Positions 22,990-32,517 of a DNA stretch of 64,000 nt are shown here, one piece after another. The notes below the pieces were generated by a model, which was not told the DNA's origin, did not search any database, and worked only from the letters and a program-made list of their open reading frames with translations. How positions within the stretch are numbered: position 1 is the stretch's first letter; every line of letters begins with the position of its first letter. The DNA comes from Tillus elongatus. Lineage: Eukaryota > Arthropoda > Insecta > Coleoptera > Cleridae. The DNA lies in the NCBI GenBank assembly GCA_964006375.1, contig OZ023265.1, forward strand, positions 14,801,252-14,865,251. Reading direction: 5' to 3'. The translations under genes were made by a program, and so were the position numbers.

Positions 22990-24042
22990 TTACTCTATGG
23001 TGATATTTTGCACTACCCAGTTACTGACAGATGCCATTACTATTTCTTCACCACCAATAGTCAGGATGTCAGTGCCAAGATCAAGTTTAGCGCACTGACC
23101 TTGAAGTATATTCCAGTCAATTATAATCGGGTCTAATATGGCGGCGACTATGGCTCTCTGCTTTGCCTTCCATGTCCCAATTTGCAGCTCGACGTCAGTT
23201 CCGTAAAATACCTGGATCCGATCACGACTGGCTGCATTTACTCTGTACACTCTGTCTGGCTCTCTTACTCGCCATCTTGGAACCATGTCGCGGCGAATGA
23301 TCGTCCTAGGTGCGCCCGTGTCGACGACCATCTGGGTCTTATTACCGCTTACGTATCCGTCACCGACGAGAGCGCTGTCAGAATCGCTAACCTGAGAAAT
23401 GGTGACCGGCCTTAGCTTCACTTTCTCCCTTGCGCGTGATCTTAGAGCGCAACATTCGCCCGTTATATGTCCCACCTTGCCGCAGTTCCAGCAGCGCAAT
23501 GCATTTGCACGGTGAGCTCTTATTGGGTGTCCATCAGACGTCGGTTTTATTTGTTCTGCTATTTTCTCTAATAGATGCATGATCTTGGATGAATCTGTTT
23601 TATTTTCCTCTTGAACTTGGAAACTGCGAACATTCACATGACTTTCCGACGCTTGCTTTACCGCTTCAAACTCCAAGGAATATGCCAAAGCATCGTTCAC
23701 GTTTTTGTGTCTCGCCATCCTCAACTGCTCTGTGTCGGTATCTCTGATGACGTCAATGAAGGTTTGTACCGACAGCTGGTTTAAAAACTCCATCCGAGCT
23801 ATGGGGTATGCTAATCGCGTCAGTTTAACAAAGTCGGCGTGGAGATGTTGGAGACTTTCGCCCGGTCTCTGACAACGATTTTTCAACTGCAATCGATACA
23901 ACTGTTGTGAATGCTGGTCGCCAAACCACATTTCTAATTGATGTCTAATGCTGATTAGCGAAGTCGCTTTCTCTCTCTTGCCCCAACCATTTGATGTAGC
24001 AGCGTCTTCGAACTGGGTAGGTAAACACATGGGACTTATCAA
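22990..24042 (-). CDS. Ty3/gypsy gag-protease (partial polyprotein)
   Basis: 350-codon minus-strand frame. Residues about 8-135 are a gypsy-type Gag capsid region (LTRLAYP, FIDVIRDTDTEQLR, NDALAYSLEFEAVK). A CCHC zinc knuckle CWNCGKVGHITGEC is at 184-197. An aspartic protease follows, with the active-site MVVDTGAPRTIIRR at 238-251. Gag packages element RNA; the protease cleaves the polyprotein. The frame stops at 22990 after about 110 residues of protease domain, where pol should continue. The preceding N-terminal Gag region (24039-24413) is in another frame, so a small indel near 24040 breaks gag. The ATG at 24042 is probably internal, not the original start. Confidence 0.8.
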   Translation of the reverse strand: MISPMCLPTQFEDAATSNGWGKREKATSLISIRHQLEMWFGDQHSQQLYRLQLKNRCQRPGESLQHLHADFVKLTRLAYPIARMEFLNQLSVQTFIDVIRDTDTEQLRMARHKNVNDALAYSLEFEAVKQASESHVNVRSFQVQEENKTDSSKIMHLLEKIAEQIKPTSDGHPIRAHRANALRCWNCGKVGHITGECCALRSRAREKVKLRPVTISQVSDSDSALVGDGYVSGNKTQMVVDTGAPRTIIRRDMVPRWRVREPDRVYRVNAASRDRIQVFYGTDVELQIGTWKAKQRAIVAAILDPIIIDWNILQGQCAKLDLGTDILTIGGEEIVMASVSNWVVQNITIE

Positions 24043-24660
24043 TCAAATGTGGGGACCATAATTCTTACGACCGGGCTATCTTCAAGTCTGATGTTTCCCT
24101 TTGTTAGGGTATCATACTTCTTTTCTAGTGACTGTATTTTCTCCTGTACCTCCGCTTGTACCTTTCGCACACTCATTAGCTTGTCATGTACATCGTCGCT
24201 GATACCCCTTACTCGAAATTCTACTTGCTGGAAGATTCCGTCTTTTACCTGCTTCATACGTTCGTCCACACACGAAGTAATATTCTCAATTCTGCTGGCT
24301 TGTTCTTGCAGAATTTTCTTTGTTTCTTCATCTCTTCTTCTGACATCTTCATCTTTTTTAATTTCTTCTTTGGCTTCTTGGTTTCTTTTTCTGACCCCAT
24401 CTCTTCTTCTCATTTCTTCTTTGGTCTATTCATCTCCTTTCTCATTTCCTCTCTCGCTTCTTCATCTCTTTTCCCCATTTCTTTTTTGGCCTCTTCGTCT
24501 CTTTTTCTGGCCTCTTCATCTCTTTTTCTCATTTCTTCTTTGACTTATTCGTCTCTTTTTCTCACCTCTTCGGCTCTTTTTCTCATTTAGTCTTTATCCT
24601 CTTCATCTATTTTTGTCAGCTCCTCTTTAGCCTCTTTTTATGTCTTCTTCATCACTTTTT
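24039..24660 (-). pseudogene. Gag N-terminal coiled-coil region with degenerate repeats
   Basis: Minus-strand coding in 24413-24039 reads EEIKKDEDVRRRDEETKKIL, QEQASRIENITSCVDERM and ends VVRIMVPTFD just before the capsid frame. It is highly charged with heptad character, a predicted coiled coil. Upstream to about 24660 the DNA is a degenerate approximately 30-bp repeat encoding variants of KRDEEAKEEM, with stops. PTFD is the usual start of the gypsy Gag capsid (VPxFDG), so the frame shift lies exactly at that junction. Confidence 0.65.
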
Positions 24661-24866
24661 CTCGCTTGTTTTTTTCATTTCTTTAATCAATTCAAATAGC
24701 TGGGCGTCCATATTGGCTATTGCGCTACGTGTCTAAGGTATAGAAGTACTTAAAGCTGGTACACAGTTTATTCTATTTCAATAACACACCTAGTTATGAC
24801 TTACTGCTGACAATGATCTTCCAGAAATTCTAAAAGTGTCCACGTTATTCAACGAATATTCTGGAA

Positions 24867-24910
24867 AATATTTTCGCTAGCAGCTTGAAAATCCCACTTC
24901 TGACAACAGT
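24867..24910 (-). promoter_or_regulatory. primer-binding-site/leader segment next to 5' LTR
   Basis: In element orientation the sequence right after the 5' LTR reads ACTGTTGTCAGAAGTGGGAT. The TGGTGTCAGAAGTGGGAT variant in the duplicate at 21866 resembles the tRNA-primer sites of gypsy elements (TGG...GTGGGA). Position immediately inside the LTR supports the call; the primer tRNA is not identified. Confidence 0.5.
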
Positions 24911-25324
24911 TGTTACGTTCTACGGGGTTCTGGATTTGTTGACTAACAAAAAATTTATTATTACCAATTATTTTCCAATACCAGTATCAACTAAAATATT
25001 TCTCTCTCTCCTCCTACATGTCCATAGAACTATATTCCACTATCCGCCTTCTATGATCGCTTCTTATACACCAACACTTACTGCTGACTTGCTTAATACT
25101 CTATGATCACTTACTCTACACCACACTAATTCAACACTGAACTAACTTACTCTATGTACTGTTCGCCTATTTATACTGTCCATAGAGATTCTAGACCTTC
25201 TACATTCTTCTACACCTGTCACTTCTGGTCCCTTTTAGAAATATCATTCCATAGTGTTCGCTGTTACCAACACACTGCCATAGAAGTAACAAAGTCCATA
25301 TAATTCTCATAGACAAATGTGACA
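24911..25324 (-). repeat. LTR of Ty3/gypsy element (5' LTR)
   Basis: 414 bp, TGTTACG to TGTGACA on the plus strand, homologous to 21910-22349. Shorter mainly because of deletions near 24950-24990 and 25275. Its outer end abuts a HINE-like 5' block at 25326. Confidence 0.85.
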
Positions 25325-25325
25325 A

Positions 25326-25425
25326 TATGTATATATGAAAAATTGAAACTGGCCTCGGGTATCGGCTTTGGAGCTATTAGCGGCAATTTAAAGACATCTT
25401 TTTTACAAAAATTCACTAAAAAATA
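25326..25425 (-). mobile_element. HINE-like 5' fragment
   Basis: ATGAAAAATTGAAACTGGCC, TCGGGTATCGGCTTTGGAGC and ACAAAAATTCACTAAAA are the 5' block and half of the hairpin. The (TA)n is reduced to TATGTATATATG. The gypsy LTR is joined where the (TA)n core would be, so the LTR element may have inserted in that core. Confidence 0.5.
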
Positions 25426-26049
25426 TAAATTGAATTGACAATAAGTGTTTCTATTTAGATACTCAAGCAACTTTTATATCACATTAAGAAACATGTGTGC
25501 GTTAGCTTAGTTTCTATAAGATGTAGTTTGTATTTCTGTAGTTTAATTGTAAATATTTTGAGTGTGGTAGAGTTTCTCTTCTAATTTACGCAACCAAAAT
25601 GTTGATAGGTAATAATTTTATTTGAAGACGAAGTGAAGATTCGTGCTAAAATTACTGGTAAACGGCAAGCTTTATTTTGTGATCCAATTTACAACAAGAT
25701 ACAATAGAATGCTAGTGTGTGTGTGTGTTTGTGTGCGTGTATGGGATGACCTCGGAAGCTTAAGTCCATTGGTCACAGACTTTTGAAGATTTTTGTTTGT
25801 TTGATTTCGCGGATACCATCATATGAATTTATTTTTGTGTCTTTCAATGTTTTCCTCCTATATGACCATAGCTTTACAAATTGATAGTACTTAAATATAA
25901 TGTAAATAAAAATAACATCTTTTGTTATTAACTATTAATTATGTATATTAATAGTATTGATATCCTATTAAGGCAGTGTTTTTTAATATTCCTTGAATTT
26001 TTCATCGTGTTTTTTTTGTATTTTCTTTTTTTTGCATTTTTTTGGTTTT
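25426..26049. other. unassigned, with short (GT)n
   Basis: No gene seen. A short GT-rich run occurs at 25710-25742. The 25941-26141 frame is poly-Phe from a T-rich LINE tail. Confidence 0.3.
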
Positions 26050-26347
26050 TTTTTTGGTTTTTTTTTTTTTTTTGGTTAGGGATCAAAACGAGGATACTGT
26101 CGCCTAGGGGCTCGTCAAGGCTAACAGCCAAACAAGACTAAGCCACCGCCAGGTGGGGAAAACAATAGGACAGACATTAGGATACTTAAAATTAATTTAC
26201 ATAATTCTATATAGGCCATTTTGAACCTATATTCACATACATACATTACTATATAACTACAACTAATGTAACACGATGCCTGGTAGAAATTTACTATTTA
26301 TAACTATTATTTACAGGGTTTGATTTTATAAATCTATATCTATCTAT

Positions 26348-27240
26348 CTATAAAGCTATCTTGACTTCAATTTTATGACTACTTAGTAGGTGTGTTAAAT
26401 TCATAGGGTGTTTTGTGTATTTTTCCAACGTTAGCATGAGGTTGGTTCGCTGTGCAGAATACTTATAGCATGAAAATATAACATGATTTAAGTCAGCAAT
26501 ATTGTTTTCGTTGCAGTCACAATTAGGACTTTCAGTCACACCTATCTTTTGTAGGTGTGCTGGATATCTTCCATGATTCGACTTTAGTCTTGTTAATATT
26601 GTAGTGAATGAACGGTTTCGGGAAATTTCTTTGACCAGATGTAATGGAAGTTGTTTGTGTATAAGAGCATAGTGGTTTGAACTTGAGTTGACATAACAGT
26701 GAGTGCCATTCTATATCCCAGTATTTAATTAATTGCTGTTTAATTTCCGGTCGAAAATATGTATATGGGATTTCTCGGTTTTGTTGATCGCTTTCCAAAA
26801 ATGCTGCTTGCTAGCTAGGTCGTCTACTATTTCATTTCCTGATATTCCGGCGTGCCCCTTGACCCACAGATATACTATTTAAGTGATTTATTTTAACTGA
26901 TACTCGTATTCCTTTATGCGAGATAGAATAGCATTTTTAAAGTTATCTTGTTTCTGGTTCTTAATTGCCATAAGTGCTGACTTTGAATCGCTTATTATAA
27001 TACATTTTGCTATATTGTTCTTAGTGATTCATTCTAGTGCCTGTTCTATTGCTGTTAGCTCAGCTGTATAAAATGAGGCATACTTGGACATTCTAATTTG
27101 TATTTTTAATTGTAGCTCTGGGATATAAAAAGCGGCTCCCACATTCGTGTTGTATTTTGAGCCATCAGTATAAATTTGTACCGAGCATGAGTATTTATCC
27201 ATAATATCGTAAAAAGTGTTATGAATCATTCCTGTATGGT
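26348..27240 (-). pseudogene. RNase H and Cys-rich tail of I-type LINE
   Basis: RNase H motifs on the minus strand: VQIYTDGSKYNTNVGAAFYI (first Asp), YTAELTAIEQALE (Glu), a SDSKSALMAIKNQ segment near 26970 (second Asp) and WVKGHAGISGNEIVDDLASK near 26850 (last Asp), so all four catalytic positions are recognisable. A CDCNENNIADLNHVIFSC tail matches the CCHC-type end of I/R1-group elements. Stops and frame changes at about 27030, 26880, 26800 and 26535 break the frame. Confidence 0.75.
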
Positions 27241-27258
27241 CTGAATAGGCTGGTATTA

Positions 27259-27912
27259 TTACTCTAGGTTTTTGTAATCAACTTGATAACTATAGTTGAA
27301 TTGATTTGGGATCAAGGATAGAATGATATTTTCTTCGTATCTAATTGTCATTTCGTACATCGACGTCAGTGGCTGGCTCTTTTTGTTCCTCCAGTATTTG
27401 TTGGTTATAGTCGCCACAAACAAATTATGTAATTGACATATTTTTTCTGGAGATCTTGCTCTAAGTTTTAATACGTAATGACCAGCTATTAGCTGAATTC
27501 GTAAATTCAAAGGAGGTGCTTGTGCTTCCGCGAAGACAACCTGGTTTGGTGTATACTGCATGGCCCCTATACAAACTCTCAGTGCTTTGAGTTGAACTCT
27601 CTCCAGCTTAGTTAGATTCGACTTAGATGTAGACCCGTATGCGATGCAGCCATAATAAAGCATAGATCTAACATGAGAATTATAAAAAAGGAGTGAGAAA
27701 GTTACATCTGCACACCATTTATGACTTAAAACGGATCTTAGCAGATTTATGCCTCGCTCACAATTGGTTTTAACATAATTTGCATGTTGGTTCCACAATA
27801 ACTTCTTATCGAGTATAAGGCCCAGATATTTATATTCACTGATGATTTTGATTTTTATGTAATTTGATTCAATGTGTTCTGGAGTTCTTGTTCTATGTCT
27901 GGTGAACAACAT
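27259..27912 (-). pseudogene. RT thumb/connection region of I-type LINE
   Basis: 217-codon open stretch: SEYKYLGLILDKKLLWNQHA (RT region after YxDD), LLRSVLSHKWCADVTFSLLF, SMLYYGCIAYGSTS and LERVQLKALRVCIGAMQYTP. Typical of I, R1 and related LINEs, where it links RT to RNase H. Upstream, at about 28000-28095, comes the HADDI motif in a neighbouring frame. Longest intact piece of this element. Confidence 0.8.
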
Positions 27913-28095
27913 GATTGCAGTTTTTTGTGTGTTTATTTATAATTGCCTTTCCTCAGTCCACTGTTTCAAAAGACGTATAATGTGTTTTATTTGCGTAATA
28001 GAGGCTTCATATGTGTTTTAGATACTATACAGACATATATCGTCGGCGTGCTCTATGCAATGCGTTTCTTCATCCAAGGATGCTAGTAATAGCTA

Positions 28096-29112
28096 AGTTT
28101 AATGGTTACTTTGCCAGGGCTGAAGAATATATAATGATGAACTAAATTCTCCAAATTTACTTATCAGTGCCCATCATAGGTTCCAATGGTCACTCAATTT
28201 ACTAAATGCTAAACTCAGATTTGTTAGTTAGAAGAAGTTATAAAGCATATAATAACCAACAATTCTGTGAATTTAAATATTTTTTCGAAAATTCGCTACC
28301 ATAACACATCTGCCGCGTACAGACTATTTTCTGTTTGGTAATCTATGATCAATTCACATATGTCTTACTGGATTTACTGTGTACAAAATTGACATTAAAA
28401 CAATGACGTTCAATGTAAGTCACGATACTATAGACGTTACAAACGTCTACTAAAACAAATTGATTCCGTCAACTCATGGCACGGCTGACTTGATTTCGGG
28501 CACTCCCAGGAGCATTCAGAATTATGTTATATATGGTAGTTGCAACTACGTTCCCAATAGGAAGTGCACCACGTGACGCATCATCCATTAGTGACGTCAT
28601 CGCGTCGCGTCGGCGGCGGGACCTACAAAAGAACCCACGTCTTAATTGAATTGCCGTCTGGAGAGTATAGGGAGCACAAGAGAGAGATACTAAGAGAGTA
28701 AAATGAGACACACGCCTGTTCCATTGACTGACACTACTGACAGGATCCACATATAATGCATTACTCTCGCCCCGTAACGACCCCGTGATTTATTTAAGTT
28801 CAGTGACATTCAAAATTGCGTTACACTATGCATGATGATTCTGTCATCTTTAAGAAGCTTAATGTCACCATGGATAAACCTCATATAAGGGGGGCGAGAA
28901 AATTTTATTAAATGTGAAATATTTTCATCATTCGGACAGCAACAGCATAATGTGGGGTGTGGGATATGTGAAGAACAGAGTGGAAAAGAATGTTTATTAA
29001 AAGTCGCATGTGTCTGGAGAATCGTAATTTTGGCTGCTGTGAGACAACTAAAACGTTCGAGAAACTCAAAGCTCTTAGTAAAATTTACAATAATAATATT
29101 ATTAATAACATG
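28096..29112. other. unassigned, partly CpG-richer DNA
   Basis: A decayed foldback terminus is at 28285-28315 (GCTACCATAACACATCTGCC). 28500-28700 is GC-richer (GACGTCATCGCGTCGCGTCG) with no gene I recognise. On the minus strand at 28870-29060, FNKHSFPLCSSHI and CCCCPNDENISHLI resemble the Cys/His tail of RNase H LINEs, but too weakly to call. Confidence 0.3.
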
Positions 29113-29189
29113 CCGAATAGCTCTGTTTGCGAGGTGAATAACCTCTATGATCGGACAAGGAGGTCGCGGGTTCAAGTCCCGTATTCGGA
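29113..29189 (+). tRNA. tRNA-like sequence (pseudogene or SINE head)
   Basis: 77 nt. A perfect 7-bp acceptor stem CCGAATA/TATTCGG and a good T arm GCGGGTTCAAGTCCCGT (consensus B box) are present. The A-box region TAGCTCTGTTTGCGAGG gives only 3 of 4 D-stem pairs. The anticodon arm is abnormal: ACCTC/GAGGT would enclose about 14 nt. I therefore do not assign an amino acid. Tail sequence after 29189 shows no repeat in this window. Confidence 0.45.
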
Positions 29190-29322
29190 CAGTAGGTCCT
29201 TTTCACTAGAATGTGGAAATGGCGGCTTCTGATCAGTTATGGGTGGTGTCCTTTGTCTATATGTGTATGCGAGCTCCCTCTGTACAAGTCTAAGACTTCT
29301 GGGTGCGGAAATTGTCTACTGT

Positions 29323-30577
29323 GGTTTTTTTTGTTTTTTTATTTCAACAACACACCACGATTGCTTACAGCCTAAATACTATCGTATCGTGCGTGCTGAC
29401 AAGGAGAAAAGAGGCTACTTGTTAATTCTGGACTTGAAGGTTTGGAGGTTCGGGGGAGAAGGAAAAACATGCGCCGGCAAGGAATTCCACAACTTGGAAG
29501 TCCTCGATACAAAAGAGCGGGCATAACAAGATGTTCTATGTCTGGTGACCTGGACAGTAAAAGGGTGAATTTGCTCTGTTCCCCTGGTAGATCTGTTAGA
29601 GGCAGCAGGTGGAGGAACTATGGAAGAAAGCTCCTCTGAGCAGTACCCGTGTAGATATCTATAAAAGAGAGAGAGGTCACCAACGGCACGTCGGTGGGCA
29701 AGGGATGACAGCCTTTGGTTGAGGGTACGGTCACCGATGAGACGTATAGCTTTCTTCTGAATGGAGTCAGCACCCCAGATCTGGTAGCAGTATTCGAGGT
29801 TTGGTTTTATTTGTGAAGTATATAAGGTATAGAGATTAGCTGGTAAAAAGTATTTGCGAGACCTAAAGAGGAAACCTAATTTCTTAGCGGCCGCTTCTGC
29901 AATTGATGTGACATGTTGGTGCCAATTGAGATTTCGATCCACAGAAATGCCAACAAGTGAAAAGGCTTTGAATAACTTGGTTGTTCACTGTGATGGGTCT
30001 AGGCTGGTGTATCTCTTATGAGAAAGAAAGCAAGACTGTGATTTGGTGGGGTTGAATTGTACAAGGTTTCTACTTCCCCAGTCTAATATTTTTTGGAGAT
30101 CCACGGAGACAGAACCCTCCATGAGTCTGCGATCCTCATCTAATTGGGCTAAGGAGACAGGCTTAGAATATTGTATATTTGAGTGGAGGGTGCTGTCGTC
30201 CGCATAACTGTGAACTGGGTTAGATGTGCTAGAGAGAAGGTCATTGATGTGGAGAAGAAACAAAGTAGGGGCTAAAGCTGAAACTTGAGGAACTCCTGCA
30301 TTAATTGGATACAGTTTAGAAGAATGGCCATACACGACAATGCTCCGGTTTGAGAGGAAATTTGCTGTCCAGGTACAGAGTTTTGATGGTAGGCCACAGG
30401 CCGGAAGTTTATTGAGCAGTGCTACGTGCCAGACCTGATCGAATGCTTTGTATATGTCTAGAGAGACAATCTGGGATTCACCGTGTAGTTCCATAGACTT
30501 GTTCCAAGAATGGGTGACAAAGGAAAGGAGGTCGGCAGTTGATCTGCGCTGACGGAATCCATACTGCCTGTCGTGGT
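29323..30577 (-). mobile_element. non-LTR retrotransposon L1a, copy 2 (5'-truncated)
   Basis: Minus-strand copy with an A-rich 3' tail at 29323-29342, preceded by the family 3' UTR end (GTGGTGTGTTGTTGAAAT in complement). It starts inside the RT at DRQYGFRQRRSTADLL. Frames: 30494-29985 has SLDIYKAFDQVWHVALLNKL, GVPQVSALAPTLFLLHINDL and SYADDSTLHSN; 29942-29415 has the thumb and C-terminal region (WHQHVTSIAEAAAKKLGFLF, QKKAIRLIGDRTLNQRLSSL, SKLWNSLPAHVFPS). Catalytic YADD is intact; GVPQG has become GVPQV. Two frame breaks make it inactive. Confidence 0.85.
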
Positions 30578-30779
30578 GTTTATCTTAGAACATTTCTTGA
30601 AATTTTATTAGAGACAAATGGCAAGTAGGGGGTTTTCAGGTTTTGCAATTTATTCAGATATTAAAGTGAATCCAGAGTTCGTCAGTGAAACGGAAACATT
30701 TTAAAGGTTTGTTATCCATTTAACGTTTATTCGAGGCAGCTGAACTTAATGATAAACTGTCATTTAAAATAAATACACC

Positions 30780-31025
30780 TACGGAAAGAGAGTCCACCCA
30801 TTCTATTGAAATACTTCTTGTTCGCTAATATACCTCTTTGTCGGAAATGCTTGACATTCTCAAAAATAAACACAATATTCCTCACGATACCTTATTCCTT
30901 TTAGAACATGCACATTCAACACTTGTTTCCTTTTCTAAAACAAATTTTGCAAGCAAGTTCGAGGTGCTTCAATAGGTTTACTACTCTCTTCTGAAGTGAT
31001 TAACATTTTTTAATGGGAAATTTTA
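30780..31025 (+). pseudogene. Penelope-like RT fragment (central motifs)
   Basis: Three frames carry consecutive Penelope RT pieces: FANIPLCRKCLTF (compare SLFTNIPxxEAL), then LDILKNKHNIPHDTLFLLE and FASKFEVLQ, then RGASIGLLLSSEVINIF (compare GxAMGSPLSPxIANIFM). Order and spacing match Penelope RT, and the fragment begins about where the copy at 9712-10017 ends. It is frameshifted at least twice. L1a copy 3 begins about 25 bp downstream. Confidence 0.6.
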
Positions 31026-31100
31026 AGTCACAAGCCCTCTATTCAACCCTTCAAAAGGTGGTAGTGGAATTTTTCTTTCCGTGATAGTAAAACATTTTTT

Positions 31101-31280
31101 ACGCCCGAGGTGGTACCACCCATTAAATTAAGGGGCCGGTGAAGTCCCAACGGACGTTTCCGTTTCTGGTGTATGAGTCGGTTTCCTTTCACGCCCGAGG
31201 AGGTACCATCCCTTACATCAAGGGGCCGGTGAAGTCCCAATGGACTTTTCCATTTCTGGTGTATGAGTCGGTTTCCCTTA
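31101..31280 (+). repeat. two 90-bp tandem units in the L1a 5' leader
   Basis: Units start at 31101 and 31191 with ACGCCCGAGGTGGTACC or ACGCCCGAGGAGGTACC and share AAGGGGCCGGTGAAGTCCCA and TGGTGTATGAGTCGGTTTCC. Copy 1 carries one such unit near 13735-13795. Repeated leader monomers upstream of a LINE often contain the internal promoter; that role here is inference. Confidence 0.75.
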
Positions 31281-31364
31281 TAATTAAAAATGATGATGGC
31301 TCCTCCTTGTACAAAAAATTCCGGCGATAAAATACCCCTCCGTTAGGATCTCCGGGAGAGGGGT

Positions 31365-32515
31365 GTGCAGGGGTCATCGGCATCAAGATTTAACATATCC
31401 TTCTCGAATATATATGGCCTAAATTCTAACCTGAACTACGTTCATCATTTCCTCCAGGCTAATAGGCCCCAACTCCTCTTTCCCACCGAAATCCAAATCA
31501 GTTCCAAAACAGCAACTAATTACCTTAATTATCCGGGTATGAGCTCCTTACTTTCTTTAGATTGCATGGAGGTATGTGCGCATACGTCCGTAGCAATCTA
31601 CCCTGCACCAGACTACCCAATTTAAAAGCTGGAAGAAAATACCTACTTTAGATGAAACTCTCTCTCAGGGCTGCAACTGAATTCATCTGTTGCATTTACC
31701 GGTCACCTTCTGACAACAACTTTGTCCAGCTTTTCGACTACCTTTCTGAAAAACCGACCATCTGGTTTCTGAATATCCTTCCTCCGAGGTCACTACACTT
31801 GGCGACTTCAATGCTCATAATAAGGAATGGCTAGGATCTTAAAACCGATCTACAAGGGAGAGCAGCGGAGGCCTTTGCAGTTAGCAATTCTTTAGCCAAT
31901 ATGGTTCAGCAACCTACTTACTTTCCTCGAATCCAAACTCACAGCTCAAATCCCTTGGATCTCCTTCTTACTACAAAACATGAATGCTATAAGACATCCG
32001 TCACCGCCCCCCTTGGTCGCTCAGACCACTGCATGGTCACTGCTTCCTGCGAAATGCAACCCGAGGTCACACAGTCATCACACCCACGTATCGTTTGGCA
32101 CTACAACTCCGCAAACTGGGACGAAATGAGAGATTACTTTTCCTCATTTCCATGGGCGTCTGTCTGCTTCTCTCATCCTGACCCCTATGATAGATATAGA
32201 TTCGTGAGATCACAAAACCGTCAAACATTTAACGACGAAAGAAACCGCATTCTTTCTGAGGCAAAAAACTCGTTTAATAACCACATCAAAAACAAAGTAC
32301 TCTTAAGCTCCAACGGCAGCAAACCATTATGGACTCTTGCTAAATCTATTCGGAATAATTTCTGCAAGAGCACGTTCCCACCTCTTGTCTCAGGGGATGA
32401 AATTATTTCTACCGCCCTGGGCAAGGCTGAACTTTTTGCCTCGTTGTCGCCGGCAATTCTACTCTCAACCCACCTTCAAATATTCAACCACCAAGACTCC
32501 CCAATGTCGCGCTTA
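31365..32515 (+). pseudogene. L1a endonuclease region, broken
   Basis: Pieces of an APE-type endonuclease: NISFSNIYGLNSNLNYVHHF, PQLLFPTEIQISSKTA, CCIYRSPSDNNFVQLFDYL, a decayed GDFN box (LHLATSMLIIRNG) and LGRSDHCMVTASC, the C-terminal SDH motif. Known family role: nick the target so RT can prime. At least three frame breaks (about 31625, 31835, 32190) inactivate it. 31901-32521 remains open but lacks the catalytic N-terminus. Confidence 0.7.
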
Positions 32516-32517
32516 AA

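Larger units (their letters stand above)
26050..28095 (-). mobile_element. I-type LINE with RNase H, 5'-truncated
   Basis: Minus-strand element. The 3' end has an A-rich tail (T-runs at 26026-26079) preceded by a GC-richer 3' UTR (CACCTGGCGGTGGCTTAG, GCCTTGACGAGCCCC in complement). Coding order from 28090: HADDICL (the RT YxDD region), the RT thumb and connection, then RNase H and a Cys/His tail. Everything upstream of the YxDD motif is missing, the typical 5' truncation of target-primed reverse transcription. Multiple stops and frameshifts make it dead. Confidence 0.8.

Noticed and set aside
24049..24590. Plus-strand frames of 134 and 164 codons rich in Ser, Phe and Leu
   Set aside because: Antisense of the charged gypsy Gag coiled-coil region.
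28469..28750. Minus-strand 93-codon frame in GC-rich DNA
   Set aside because: Basic composition reflects CG-rich sequence; no domain, no start context, no second copy. A solo LTR was considered but no TG...CA boundary pair could be shown.
29113..29189. Functional tRNA gene
   Set aside because: Acceptor and T stems pair, but the D stem has a mismatch and the anticodon arm would need a 14-nt loop.
30577..31049. One composite L1a element formed by copies 2 and 3
   Set aside because: They lie on opposite strands, each with its own truncation, and are separated by Penelope RT sequence.
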